64,000 bases of DNA from Pestalotiopsis fici W106-1 (GCF_000516985.1 NW_006917091.1:6611521-6675520); one strand, 5' to 3'. Counted from the stretch's first letter, positions 23,701 to 35,894 are shown. Numbers and translations are program-made. Notes: a model not told the origin generated them from the sequence alone.

Positions 23701-26137
23701 TTCTCTGCACCTCGTTGAACTGGCCCATCTTGGTGGCCGCCTCAATGTATTTGAAGTGCACATCCGCATCTTCAGACATGTTAACTACACTGCCGAGGTA
23801 GTAGAAGAGACCCTCGAAGGTCTTGTACTTCTCAAACAGATCGATGAGATGGACCGGTCCAAGAAGATCAGAGTACTTGGTGGCGATTTGCACAACGGAC
23901 TGAAGGTTCTGGCGGATGTTGGACTTCATCATAGCGTCCAGGTTATCCAGAGACTGCTCAACAGACAGCTGGCCAAAGTAGTTGACCAACCACTCTTGGT
24001 TGAAGTTGGGAGTACCCGAAATTCCGCATATGACACGCTTGATAGCAGCGGGATCTTCGTAGAGCTCAAGAGCCTTCTGGTACAGACCAGCCTGTTCGCA
24101 GAGCGTAGCAATACGAGCCTTGTCAAAGTGGGTAAACATTTGATTGCCCAGAATAGCGTCGGCAACCTGGGGAGCGTTGACGAGGTTCATCTCCAGAAGG
24201 CGGGTCTGCAGCTCGGCATGCTCAGGGTTGTTGTCCTTGAGTGCATCAAGTAGGAAGGCGGTAGCCTGCTGGATCATGCCCTGCGATTGGAACACATCGA
24301 CTACGCGGCCAATATCGACAAGTGCGCCACCTTCGCTGTTGGCCAGCGAGCTGGCAAATTCGGCTCCCTTTTCGGGATTCTGCCTAACAATGTGTTGCAA
24401 TAAACCGATCCAATCTGGTTGGTAGCCAGTTTGGGTCACGTATGGGAGGATCTTGTCAAACTGGCCAGTCTCGGCAAGTCCGGCGACAGCCTTGTGAGGA
24501 ACATTTGCCTTGAGGTAGACAGCAAGGGCGAGGTTGATGTCGTGGGCACGAATTTGGTCACCGAGCTTCTCCGAGTAGTCCAGCTTGCCCTCTGAAAGCC
24601 ACTTCTCAAGCAGTTGCTTGCGACCCTGAGCGAGGACAGGAATAGCAAGCTCAAGCGTCTCGGTCTCGTTGAGCGGGGTCGTCTTGTCCAACAACATTCC
24701 GAAATATTGGAGGATGTATGACATCTTGCCAGGCTCCTGTGGAAGGTTCTTGAATCTATTGATGGTCTCTGTGGTCCGCAGGAAGCCACGGGGAGAGTTG
24801 GCAGCAACCTTGGCGGCGGCGGCATAGTCTCCAGCCTGCATCAGCTGCTCAAACTGTCTTCCGTAAAGTTGATCCGCACCAGGAAGACCAGCTCTTGAAG
24901 CCATCTTGATGGCAATCTCCGTGTTGGCGGGGTTCTGAAGCAGGTAGTTGATCATGTTGTTCTCGTCCACAGACACGAAAAGAACCTGTCCCTTCCTATT
25001 GATACCGAGAATGCCAGTGGAATCGGAGTCGGAGGCTGTCGTGAAGATGGTCTCGCTGGAAATGCGGTTCATGAAGATAGTCGAGCCAGTCTCAAGATCA
25101 TACAGGTGAATGAATCCATACTTCGTTACCATGTAGATGAGACCGTACTTCTGCGACACTTGCATGGCTACCGGGAAGTCGTTGGTAGCTTCAGGTGGGA
25201 AATAGATATCAACAGCCTTCTTCTGGAAGACCGGATTCGTTTCCGGGTGATCGATTTCGACGATGTGCAGCTTTGCGCCGGTAGCGGTTCGAACAGCGAA
25301 TGTGAAAACCTTGGTGTCAGCCGGAGCGCCTTCCAGTCTAAGAGTGCCAAACGCAGCAGCATGACCTTCAATAGCTTGACTGATGCCGCGGTCCTTAGAG
25401 TATAGCTGGAGAGCGCCGACGACACGACCCTGTTGCTGGGAGATGCCGACAATAGCCATCCACTTGCCGTCACTGTTAATGCGGTAGTTGATGATTTGGT
25501 TGCCCTAGACTGTGGTCAGCTCTGGAAGCCAAAAGCAGGAACCGGACCGAGTAATCCATCATGGGATAGACAGGCACACGGTCGATTATATGTCTGTGTC
25601 ACTTACACTCATGCTCTGGTTTCGCTTGAAGACCTCCACAGGAGCAGCCTGGTTCGGATCGAAAATGTCCCAGTGATAGACGGAGTTCTCAGTGACCAGA
25701 CCCAGCTCCTTCTCACTGATCCACTTCCAAAAGACGACATCCTCGTTCATTGTAGCCGACTTGAGCTTCTGCTTTGCCTCGAGGTCGAAGATCTGCAATG
25801 TTCTAGACTGTGCGCGCAGAGCAATGATCTGTCTCGTCCAGTGCATGATGGCACTGTCGGCCTTGATGGGGCGTCGGACGACATTGTTGCCGTTCTTGAG
25901 GTCGACAATGACAACTTCGGGCTGGGCGGCTTCGCTCTTCTTCTCTCGTATGCAAATGAAGGAGTCGGACTCTAATGTCTGTTGTGGGTGGGTGGCAGGT
26001 TAGCTTGAATGGCGTAGGTGCGTTAGCTAGCAGGTGCAGCAACTTACGCATGTGTTGAATCCAATGGCAGTAGCATCGACGCCAGAATTGCCGAGCATCA
26101 ATAGCTCCTGGAACTTGATGGGGAGCGCTTGTGCCAT
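20704..26137 (-). CDS. chc1: Clathrin heavy chain
   Basis: Triskelion-forming coat protein for vesicles at the plasma membrane, trans-Golgi network and endosomes. Exons are 26048-26137, 25607-25978, 21269-25504, 20880-21209 and 20704-20724 (1682 aa, as in the family). It starts MAQALPIKFQELLMLGNSGV. The N-terminal beta-propeller includes CTLESDSFICIREK, IMHWTRQIIALRA and INYRINSDGKWMAIVGIS. The rest is the alpha-solenoid of clathrin heavy-chain repeats through the proximal leg and trimerisation region (SWRHGLHDFTMPYMINML). The C-terminal tail is Gly/Phe-rich and ends with a 21-nt exon encoding PTGFGF. The long antisense open frames inside it are composition shadows. All introns have canonical ends. 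Confidence 0.97.
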
Positions 26138-27951
26138 GGCTCAGGTTTGCATGGGCTAGACTGAGCAGATGACAATGGCAGGATGGGGAAGACGGGGTGA
26201 ACTCGACTTGTTCCAGGGGTAAAGCTGGTCGCGAGAGGCACCGCAAGCGATCTGACGGGACGCTTGAATAACGAAGGTTCGTGAAGATTCGTAAATCGTC
26301 CCGCGAAATGTGTACAGGGAAAAGGAAAAAGGAATGGGCGGAAATTATGTGCCTTGTGTGCAAAGGTGCAGGCAGAAAGAAACGGCCAGGAGTTGATTAG
26401 GTAGCTTGAGCTTGTCTAGGTCATCAGAAGGCAGAGAAAGACGGACGGAAATGCAAGTGCCTGTCTCCCGATCGTGAGATTGAGATGAAATGGCAGCCGC
26501 AACTCGTAGTATACAATGCCCAAATGGATTGGCAAGTGTGGGAGGGTTACGGAGTTAGAGGAAATGAGGTTTGTTGTGTATTGGGGGGCAGGAAATCGAG
26601 TGGTTTCCTTGGAGTCGCTAGCAAGAGCATTACCTGTTCGCATTGAAAGGAGCCCAGCCCAGCGCGCCGCCAAGCTACGTACCTACGTACCTACTTGCTG
26701 CTGCACACTGCTTTGAGTGCTGCTGCTTGGACGCTGCCCAATGAGTGCCAGCCAACCAGCAGGTGTGGGCTTGCGGCTGCTGGCAACATGAAAGAAAGCA
26801 CGGACCATGGTACTGGGGGGGTGAATGGAAGCTCCTGAATTTGGCTCAGTGATCAGTGCATGAGGCGGCAAGCCGTTTTTGCCTACCAGTATCCTTGCAT
26901 TACGTACATTCACCATATGATGATCTCTGTTCACGACGAGCAAAGTGGGTTTATTGCAACAAATGCACAAGATTACCGATGGACATCCCTCAAACTTCCC
27001 GAGCTTCCATGAATCTTCGCGGCCATCTGGGGGACAGGGGCTCAGCAAAGCGACTGTAGGCCAGCCCATGGCATATCATGTCTTTCTGGTCATGGTCAAG
27101 TACCAACTCACTTCGTAGGCATATTTCAGTACCAACGAAGAGGCATGGACCAAACTGCATGAGGGCAACCATGGCAATCATATGCACATCAATTGTTCAG
27201 GTAAAGCAGGGTGCGGAAATCAACGATTCAGTGGAAAGCAAAATTGAGCATCCTCCCTCGTATGTCACGACGGGCAACAGCAGCAATCCCACTCTCGTCT
27301 TGATCATTCAGAAAGATATCACCGCACAAAAGTTGAGATAATTCCAAAAATCGGCGTCGACAAACATATAGCAAGGTGTCGTTTTAGCCATCAACTGAAT
27401 CCAGTTCCAAAATGTCATCATGTACGTTCAATCATTGCGCTCCTTCCCACCGCCCCGAAGGACAGAGAAGCATCGCACCCAAGATTGTTCGTTGGGTTTC
27501 TCTCTCCATTCTGTCCGAGAACTTCAGTGTTCGTGGGCCACTGTAGAGCTACCTCGCACCAAATATCGTGTCTCGAGAATGTTGTTTTTTGCGTTGTTCA
27601 TATTTAATGAAGAGAAAAGGAAAGAAAATTCCAAATTTCGTAGCGCGCAAATCAGATTTTGTTTGCCCATAGCGGCCCGCAGCTGCCTCAGGCACAACAA
27701 GGCTAGGGTCCGCATTGCCGGGCCGGCAGCTTGAGTCTCCAAACGGGCCCAGATCAAAAGGACCCACTTGAACTGAGCTGATTAGGTACCTCTAGCGTCA
27801 CCGAGGGGGAAAGTCGCGATGTTCACATGAACCGATACCTGCTACGTGACCTTGCTGGCTTCTACCTGGCCTATATGAGGAGCAATTGTTGCTGCACTTT
27901 CAACACAATAGGTCGCATACGGTCGGATCGCTCTCACACTACGCTGCCAAA
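26138..27951. other. Divergent intergenic region, clathrin / CCDC90-like gene
   Basis: About 1.8 kb between two divergent starts, so it holds both promoters. A short direct repeat of cgtacctacgtacctac type lies at about 26678-26694. No open frame here shows a family match. Confidence 0.55.
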
Positions 27952-28815
27952 ATGGCGCAACCTGGAATCCATGCAGCCCAAAGTCTACCAAAGTTCCTTC
28001 TTCCTCGATTAAGCTGGCAGGGACCAGCAAGTTCGTCGTCAGTGCTGAGGAGCGCAACGGCCTTCCCAGTTCAACGGAGATCATGGCAACCGACTCAATC
28101 TTCGGGCATGCATACACAGCGGCGCCCCTCTCCCCAAGCTCAGAGGACCAGAAAGAACTCGGCGATTCTCCAAAGTCCTGCCCTCAGAAGGGCTTTCCAT
28201 GCTACAGCCCCACGAGCCCGAGACCACCACTTCGACACCTTGAAGTTCATTCAAAGGCTTCAGGGTGAGGGATTCACAGAAGAGCAGGCAGCGGCCATGA
28301 TGAAAGTATTGAACGATGTGATTGAGGAGAGGTCCGCCCTAATACCCTACCCACCCTGATCCAGCCTGAGACTGAGACAAGACAGCATACAAAACCTTAC
28401 CCGTACCATGGTTCTCCGCGAAGATGCCGCAAAGGCAACATATACACAGAAGGTTGATTTTGCCAAGCTGCGGTCTGAGCTCCTCTCCGCCGACAGTACG
28501 GAATCACACACTACGCGCGCTGCTCACGAGCGCTTAACAAACGACATCACAAAGCTGAACAGCAGGTTGCGAGACGAGATCGGAAGAACGCAGGCGTCAG
28601 TAAGACTCGACCTCAACCTAGAAAAGGGCCGGATCCGGGAGGAAGCGGTCAGTCAAGAGCTGAAGATTAAGGAGACGGAAACCAAGATTGAGCAGGAGGT
28701 TGCTGCTCTGCGCGAGAAGCTGGAACAGGTCAAGTTCCAAACTCTACAGTGGCTCATGGGTGTCTGCACTGGTTTCGCTGCACTACTTCTTGGTCTTTGG
28801 AGATTGCTCATGTAA
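27952..28815 (+). CDS. Mitochondrial CCDC90/DUF1640 family coiled-coil protein (MCUR1/Fmp32-like)
   Basis: Exons 27952-28331 and 28386-28815, joined through a Ser codon (EES/IQNLTRTM), give 269 aa. Residues 1-85 are basic with Arg, Ser and Ala (presequence-like, RRAFHATAPRARDHHFDTLK). The family core starts at FIQRLQGEGFTEEQAAAMMK, then ESIQNLTRTMVLREDAA. A long coiled coil follows, and the protein ends in one membrane helix (LQWLMGVCTGFAALLLGLWRLLM). This is the architecture of inner-membrane CCDC90A/B, MCUR1 and yeast Fmp32, linked in the literature to the calcium uniporter, proline metabolism or cytochrome oxidase assembly. The donor (gtccgc) is non-consensus, but the splice restores the family sequence. 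The substrate-level role is not known. Confidence 0.9.
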
Positions 28816-28903
28816 ATGGTTTCATTTCATGGTTCTTGAGGTGAAAGCAATGAGTTTACCCCTGGCACACGGCAGTAGATGGAGTATCAGGGACTAGGGC
28901 CAA

Positions 28904-28932
28904 CTCCCTCTGCTTGTCACAAGCAGAGGGAG
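28904..28932. repeat. 29-bp perfect palindrome in the 3' flank of the CCDC90-like gene
   Basis: Two 14-bp arms (ctccctctgcttgt and its exact reverse complement) flank a single central c at 28918. It begins 89 bp after the stop codon, so it probably lies in the 3' UTR and could form a strong RNA hairpin with a short loop. Could serve in RNA stability or 3'-end formation; role inferred. Confidence 0.85.
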
Positions 28933-29903
28933 AGATGCAGCAACAAGAATACAATATCTGGCCAACTCATGAGAGATAGAGAGGCCAAGAAGTCAAATCG
29001 GGGGCCACCAATACCCATTTTCTAGAGTCATAGCCCACGCTGCATTTCAAAGACTACATTATACCTACCGCTGCAATTCGCATTGGTATTGTCCAAAAAA
29101 TGGATCTTACTGATGCTCATACTTCATTGAATTTCGCAGGCAGATACTTTGACTTTTCCAAACAAGGTAAGAAAAGACAAAGTAACTTGACACTTCCAAG
29201 AGAGATGCTAAAATTTCAACTGTCGAGATTGGAGGTTTTCAGGCCACAGGCTTAGAGAATGGGCACACAGTAAAAGAATAGGCACACGGGAAACTAATGT
29301 CATACCGTCCGTATTGATGCAATGCTATATCTAGCAAACATCCAGGATATTTGAAAATAGCCTATGTCAGTTATTCACAAGTAGTGTTGCAGTTGACAGG
29401 GACTTGGAGCCGTGACTCTGTCAGGCTACCTCGAACGAGCTTTTCTTTTATTTATTTTTCTATTTATTCTTTGGATTCAGCGTGGCTGCTCATTGAAGTT
29501 CAGCGCTGCTTCAACTTGACCACCAGTGAAGGAAACAGCATACCTCCAAAGCCGATTGGTCGTCACAAATAGGCAGATGGTAACAGACATTTCACAGTTT
29601 CTGGGGTAAAGCGATGATGGGAGATCCAAGGTTGCTGATTCTTGTAAATATAGAGAAGCGCAAATCTGATTTGTGCTTCTGCAGTATCGAAGTGATGCAA
29701 ATGACTTGGTGACCCAAACCCATCTCCAAGAATAGATATTTGAGTCCGCGATTCGATCACGATGGCGTACGTTGTAGAAGAAGTCCGTACTCCAGTCACA
29801 GCTACGTCCAGACCATGCCTCATCACACGTACAACACTATTCATAGCAAGTTCGTGTGAATGAAGTGATGTGTATTAACCACTACGTCGCTTCACGCAGC
29901 CCA

Positions 29904-29910
29904 TATAAAG
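29904..29910 (+). promoter_or_regulatory. TATA box of small Cys-rich gene 1
   Basis: tataaag, 130 bp before the ATG at 30040. The paralogous gene downstream has a matching element, which supports function. Confidence 0.55.
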
Positions 29911-30039
29911 GCGTCATCATTCTCCCAATTTTCCCATTTAATTGAGATTGTCACCACACATCTATACCGTTCCCTGTACGACGACAGTCTCACCTATCTA
30001 TACAATTATCCCCCGGCATCTATAAGACTATCGACAACC

Positions 30040-30512
30040 ATGTGCTGGCAATTTTATAGTTGTCATTTCTGTTGTAAGTTTGGAAAGTATGGTAGTCATC
30101 GCGTGTCTTCCATGGAGGAAATGTTTTGTTGCGCCTGGTACTTGCTGTTTCACCGCCATCTGTCCAAACCCCCACCTCCGTATGAGCCACAACTCGATCC
30201 TACGTGTTGATTATTCTTGGTACATGAATTACAGAAGATTACATGGCTAATATATTTGACTCATTAGTATTGTGCCGCAGTCATGTCAATAGGACGAGCA
30301 AGCCAGGTCTCGAAATGTGCCCTGAAGCATATCTCAATGGTGGAGCTCAGTGCATGCCCGACGACGCTGGTGAACATACGGACACCATTATAGCGAGTAT
30401 TTCAATGTGTCAATCATGTCTTGCGAGAAAAAGAGCTCAGAATCAAGGCCTTTTGCCGGGTCAGGGTCAAGGACATGGTAAACGAAGTTACGACAGTTTT
30501 AGTCAGAACTGA
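30040..30512 (+). CDS. Small Cys-rich fungal protein, paralog 1 (MC...C...C..C type, unknown function)
   Basis: Exon 30040-30073 (34 nt) and exon 30268-30512 give 92 aa. It begins MCWQFYSCHFC; the second exon carries MCPEAYLNGGAQC and, after G-x-x-TDT, the end motif SMCQSC, followed by a basic, Gly/Gln-rich tail. Cys spacing resembles short uncharacterised fungal proteins that start MC and hold paired Cys, possibly metal binding. There is no signal peptide. The splice (gtaagt donor, cattag acceptor) was chosen because it restores phase and matches the neighbour at 31224: same 34-nt first exon, same phase, similar second exon. I do not know its function. Confidence 0.65.
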
Positions 30513-31223
30513 AAGCAATTCGGTTATCAACACCGAGGCTTGGAGGATCTGAGGAGAATTGCACTGGCTATGACCTAGACTTCGCGATAATAAATATGCC
30601 ATGTACCCTCGGGCATGATGTACCTCCTAACAATTACCGCATATATGGCTTTTGTAAAGAATCTTCAGTTTATCTTTGGCTATTTTGATGAATACTTGTG
30701 TTATTATCGTGATGCGTAACCACTTTGATGGCTTTCTGCGAATATACGCTTTCTCATGCTTCCGACACACTGCCTTCATGATTAGACGCCAACTGGCATG
30801 TTCATCACCGAGACTCTATACATATAGCACAATACACCATCAGATCCATGACAAGAACTTACTGAAAGAATAATGAATAAAGAGTGATTCATGAATTCGC
30901 AAATCAGTTGCTATCTGCTCCAGAAACTTCGGCAGTTTGTGATGGTAACTTTGATGTCCTATTCTCAATACTCATCCCAATGGAAGAGCAATCAGTAACA
31001 GATTTCCCTGCGAGCGAGCTCCTGTATGTCAATCACTGCCTCACTTTTGAAAATCTATATAAAGACCCGGATATCAATATCTTTCCAATCGATCTTGACC
31101 GATACCAACATCAAGAATTTACCAGAATTTCTACGACACGTCAAAAATAAACATCTGCCCCCATCGGTCAGAACAATCATCAATACCTTCATTCCAGATT
31201 TACTAGTTTGCAACAGCTTCATC
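30513..31223. other. Intergenic between the two small Cys-rich paralogs
   Basis: About 700 bp, AT-rich. The first ~90 bp form a 3' flank that is alignable with the 3' flank of the second paralog. The last ~170 bp include the TATA box of the second gene. Confidence 0.55.
31056..31064 (+). promoter_or_regulatory. TATA box of small Cys-rich gene 2
   Basis: tatataaag, 168 bp before the ATG at 31224; counterpart of the element at 29904. Confidence 0.55.
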
Positions 31224-31634
31224 ATGTGCACACAATACTTCCAGAGACAGAGATGCCGTAAGTACACAAACTGTGTGACTCGCTTACCCCACCACTTTGT
31301 TTGTTCTTTTTTGCCATGTGTATGACAAGAAGGCATTGAGAACGAAACATCGCCGTCACCTGCAAATCGATGATATATCGCAAACTCACATACAAGCAAC
31401 ACGAGAAGGCATAAACTAATGTATCCTCATCATAACTTAGTAAGAGGTAATCATCTGTACGGCGAAAGACACCCCAATCCATACAGTATCGTGCTTTGTG
31501 AAGCAGCACAAGAAACCGGAGTCCAATGTAAAGAAATGGAAGACCCCGGCAAATCGACGGATACCGAACTACAGACGATTGCCATGTGCGAAGACTGCTG
31601 CGCAGCACTAGTTGCAGCTTCGGGATCTCGTTAA
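31224..31634 (+). CDS. Small Cys-rich fungal protein, paralog 2 (unknown function)
   Basis: Exon 31224-31257 (34 nt) and exon 31441-31634 give 75 aa. It begins MCTQYFQRQRC; exon 2 carries LCEAAQETGVQC, then G-x-STDT and AMCEDCC. Relative to paralog 1 it keeps the opening MC-x-Q, the Cys at residue 11, the C-x-EA/EAA...G-x-QC block, the TDT triplet and the final MC..C, but has a shorter tail. The intron (183 bp, gtaagt to cttag) sits at the same place and phase. Role unknown; Cys pairs suggest metal binding or a compact fold. Confidence 0.65.
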
Positions 31635-32620
31635 AGATCTCGATGCCGATGGTAACTTCGGGAAGAGAGGCAATCAAGTTGTGGGAGATGTGCTTTGCAA
31701 TAAACACAATTCAGGTATCAATATCGAGGATATATGAGAAGGTTTGTGCACTAGCTATGCCCTAAATACGTCGACTTGAGTAATAAATCATGTCCCCTTA
31801 GGATGCTGTACCATATCTTGTACCATAGCTTCGTCGTCTTGATAATGTTGTTGACTCATTCTTGGCAGTCATAGTCTAAAATCCACATGGAATTCACCTG
31901 GCTTTTTTCGAATATTTATTCCCGTCCCATGGTGGGCAGGCTCTCGTGTTCATGCAATCAAGGGCAGAAAGCTGACTCCGTGATTCAAAGAAGAAAAAGA
32001 AGAATAAGAAGCTTGGAATGTAGCATGAAGTTTCGCAGTCCTCATCGATTTTTTTTTTTTTTTGAAATCCAACAAGCAGCACCGTGGAACCACCTCGGAC
32101 GGATCAGTGGTTGGCTTGAAGATACCTACATATTCTAGAGTACAGATCGTTGTTTTCTTTACAAAGACCGGAGTTAGACTTTGAACGTAGTGCATACTGC
32201 TGAATCCATTAATAGTAAAATCCTTCATGCATGCACTTCTTATGCCTGTTTCTCGATTCTTGGGCCGATCATATATTTATTATATCTGCGTCCTATTTTG
32301 CAACTTGAAATAGCTAACTTAGGTACTACTCTGTACATGTGGTGGTATGTAGTCATGCCTTATCAGATGTGCCCCACTAACTGGAACTGTCGTCCACTGT
32401 ACCTACTACATTAGCTGGCTGGCGGAGCTGTCCGCACATGCTCTCCGTCATTGGGCGGGCACTCAACTAACCTAGGTCTCATTTACATACATCTATCACC
32501 ATTACTCTATATCTCTCACCATCGTTTCCACCAGGACATGCTCAAGCATTCAGAGCGAGACCCTCCATATATTCGCTACACAAATCTACCAACAACGTTG
32601 GAAACGTTACCAAAGCCGGC
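31635..32620. other. Intergenic
   Basis: About 1 kb. The first ~150 bp match the 3' flank of paralog 1 in a diverged form. A poly-T run lies at about 32048-32064. The remainder is the presumed promoter of the Vps37-like gene. Confidence 0.55.
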
Positions 32621-33518
32621 ATGTTTTCACCAACGCCCCCACCGCCGCTACCCCCGCCAAAGCCCAGCAGCCATGAAGCCAGCCGGCTAGGCACCCCTTC
32701 GATATCGCAGTCGCCGCGCCCATCGCCCTTGACCGACAGTGGGTTTGCGACTCCTAATGGAAAAGGAAAGGGCATAGACACGGACGCATCTGGCCTCATA
32801 CCGGCGCCGCAACGGCACGATAGCCAACGTCGACGGTATGAGCAGCAAGCTCCGCAGGAGATCCCAGACCCAGGCGAATCATGGCTACCCAAGTTCCTGG
32901 AGGATAAATCGTATGTCACCTACGTGCATCATCTTTGCACATCTTCTTGTCATGGAACAGTTCCAGAGTAGAGACGACTGGCTATCTTACAGTACTAACA
33001 TATGCGACTCTAGTAAACAAGACCTAGCAGCAATCCTCTCGAACCCAAGCCTCCTCGAAGCCCTGACACATTCACCGACAACGGCGCACCCGTCCCTGAC
33101 GCAGTCGCACGCGGCGCTGCAGTCAGCTCTGACGGAAAATCTTACCCTAGCGCAGCATCTGGTCGAGCTCGAGGGCCGCCTGGCGCATCAGCGTTCGTCG
33201 ACACAGGCACAGTTGCTCTCGACGCACGCACTCGAGCGGCAATGGCGTGCCAAGCAATCCGATATGGACGTGGCCCTGGCGCCCTTTGCCCCGTCTAGCC
33301 TGTACCAGCGCCTCACCCAAGGTCTGCAGGAGCAGGAGATGGTCTGCGCCGCCATGGAAGAGAGCTTCCTCGATGGTGATGGCAGCGACCACAATGTCGC
33401 TACCGAGCGCGAGGTCAATGAATGGGTCAGAAAGTATCGCGAGAACAGGAAGCTGTTCTACCTCAGGCAGGAAAGAAAGGAGCGCTGGAACGAGAGGCGT
33501 GTTGGTGGCTGGCGATGA
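32621..33518 (+). CDS. vps37: ESCRT-I subunit Vps37-like (Mod_r domain)
   Basis: Exons 32621-32910 and 33014-33518 (264 aa). The intron has a perfect tactaac branch site. The N-terminus is Pro-rich (SPTPPPPLPPPKPS) and disordered. From about residue 95 the helical Mod_r domain appears: DLAAILSNPSLLEALTHSP, then a heptad-like helix (LTENLTLAQHLVELEGRL), the conserved SSLYQRLTQGLQEQEMVCAA region, and a final helix EVNEWVRKYRENRKLFYLRQ with a basic end. Vps37 joins Vps23, Vps28 and Mvb12 in ESCRT-I, which sorts ubiquitinated cargo at endosomes. The assignment rests on the layout and the Mod_r pattern rather than a single catalytic motif. Confidence 0.82.
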
Positions 33519-34632
33519 GCCAGTATGAGGATAAAGTCACCATAAAGTCACAAGCCCCGAGTCAGAGACGGTGCCACTACTACGCTGAAGGTTTACTACA
33601 GCCCTTGCTACCAAGCAACAACAAAAAGCATCGGCCATATCCAAAGAGATGTTGTCCATGGTTGTTTGTCAGCAACAAACGTTGCCCTACACTCAAGGTC
33701 TATGGCGCTTACAGCGCATCGGTACAACAAGAAACGGGAGGAAACACATCATCTGCGCGGTCGCTGTTATTCTCACACCCGTAAGAGTGACATAGTGCGC
33801 TGTTCTCGCTCATACAGTAGAGATCTGGGCCCAATTGAGGTCTATGCTGCGGTTAGATTGATCCGATTGATCACAGAAGACGGCTGTGGAGGGCGGTCAA
33901 CACGCATTGAGCGTTCTTGAAAAGCCGCCCGAAACGCGGCAGGTTGCAGTGAGGAAAATAAGCTTAGGAAGCTTAACGAATCAAAAAGGCCCGACGAGCC
34001 ATGTATGTCGCGGGATCAATGATGAGTTGAGACACTGCAGAGCAAGGCAAGGATTCGATTCGGTCCGATGGCCGCCCTCATTCATACTGATGGAATGGCG
34101 TGCTGCAATGGCAACTATTGGCCGACTCTTGGCCAGGTTGGGCATAGTAGAAGATTTATACATAGATTCTCGATTAGATTTACGACTATTGAGACATCAT
34201 AAAAAGGGTTGATGATATGGTTCCATTGGACATGGTGCCCGCTATTTGTGGCTATCGTAGAAGTCTATAATTTGTGCAAACGGGCCTGATATTGGGGGTC
34301 CAGAACCGGAAGCCTACCTATTTACCCCAATGACTTCGAGCCCGCTCGCACGAGCGAATTGAACTCTACCCAAGCCTTTTTTTCTCAAATGCTATACTTC
34401 CGAAGAGGAAGTCGAGCGCGACTCAGTGTCCAAGCCCATATGCCGGCGACCAATGGGAAACTTTCCTGGCAATGGTCGCAGAGAAAAAGAAATGAATGCG
34501 TCAAGTCCAAATCATCGAGACACCGGATATACCTGGCCCGGACACCATTGCCTCGCTTGAGCTTACCCGATCTATATTGTTGCTCTCTCTCTCCCAAAGC
34601 TGAGATTCTTTCTGCTGGAATTATACCTCTCT
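33519..34632. other. Convergent intergenic region
   Basis: About 1.1 kb between two convergent stops. No supported gene, repeat or RNA. Confidence 0.55.
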
Positions 34633-35894
34633 CTATTTGATCAAGCTAAACGGGCTGATTTCCATTTCGGGACTCCTCGGGCTCATGGGCAGCGCAAACA
34701 GCTCGTCCTCGGTCGCCTGGCTCGGAGGCGGCCGCACCGGGGCAGCCGACGACTGCGTGTTCTTGACCATGGCATCCAGCGACGCCACGCCGGATGATCC
34801 CGGGTCTCCTCCCGGCGCTATGGCCGTGACCAGGCGTCCCGATCGGGCTGTGCCCGTCGTCCCTGAGCTGCCGGGAGTGAAATAGTGTGGGTTTTGTCTC
34901 TGGCCTGGTGATCGTACATACTGTCAGAAAACACAATTCCTTGTTTTTTTGGCGTCTTTTCAAATCCCCGGGAAATATCTTACCTGTCGTATTCACCAGC
35001 TCCGAGGGACTCGTCGCCAGCTTGAGTCCCCGCAGCTTCTCGCCCAGCTTGCCTCCTACAGGCGACCTGGGAGGTTGGGCCGCTTTCGGATGCTTGGTCT
35101 CCTGGGGCGCCAGGCCGTCCACGGCGTAAGGGTGGCGCAGACCAAAGTGCTCGACAACCCAGGTAAGGTCGGTATAAGCCATGACGGCACCCACACCTTC
35201 GCTGTTATCCTGCACCTCCCTGTCGTATTCCAGCTGAAGCTCTTTTAGCCTCTTCTCGGCCCTGTCAACCTGGTGTCAGTCATGAGTTTGCAGATTGATG
35301 GAATTTTCCCACCGTCAATAGCTTGACAAGAGTGGTTCACCGCGGAAACAAACCCCCCTTTGTGAGAACTCACCATTGTGTATGAAGGACACCTCGTCTG
35401 CCGGCAGCCTTGGCGACATCTGCACCGAGCGCTGGCGTATAAATTGCCGGCATTGGCCTCGCCAGCAGCGTGCGCCCCGTCGAGATTTGCGTTATGGCAA
35501 CCACCGAAGGCACTTGGATATCGTCTTCTATGAGAATAAAGACGCGAAACGTCGACTTGCCGTCTGCCTCCTTGACTTGGTTCCGCGCACGGGGGATCTT
35601 GCCGCCCCACGAGACCTCCCAGTCGTCTAGGGGGCTGCTGCCGCCCTGCGAGACTGGCTGGTCACCATGGCTGTCGTCCTTGTCCCGCGGTGCCGCCGCC
35701 GGATCCCACTCAACGACCAGAACCTTGGTGCCCTCGTTCCCGCATCCCATCTCGAATTCAAAACGCGCCCACGCGTTGGGCGAGGACGGCGTCCCTGGGG
35801 ATTCCACCAGCCCCGCCGCTGCCGTGGTCGCGCGCGGCGCAAAGTCCGGAATCTCAATACCCGGCGCCGCGGGGGCGCTCTCGGAAGCCGTCAT
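34633..35894 (-). CDS. Conserved-looking fungal protein of unknown function (356 aa)
   Basis: Exons 35374-35894, 34984-35261 and 34633-34904. The start MTASESAPAAPGIEIPDFAP is followed by a folded-looking region: ARFEFEMGCGNEGTKVLVVE, then DDWEVSWGGK, then STFRVFILIEDDIQVPSVV and TLLARPMPAIYTPALG. After intron 1 a helix AEKRLKELQLEYDREVQ leads to YTDLTWVVEHFGLRHPYAVD. The C-terminal ~110 residues are disordered, ending ALPMSPRSPEMEISPFSLIK. Exon 3 was chosen in the frame that gives this acidic SP-rich tail; the acceptor caccag follows a ctgac branch site. I do not recognise a named family and see no catalytic motif, signal peptide or membrane helix. Confidence 0.75.

Larger units (their letters stand above)
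28816..30039. other. Intergenic, palindrome and upstream region of small Cys-protein gene 1
   Basis: About 1.2 kb. Contains the 29-bp palindrome and the TATA-containing promoter of the next gene. No other supported gene. Confidence 0.55.
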
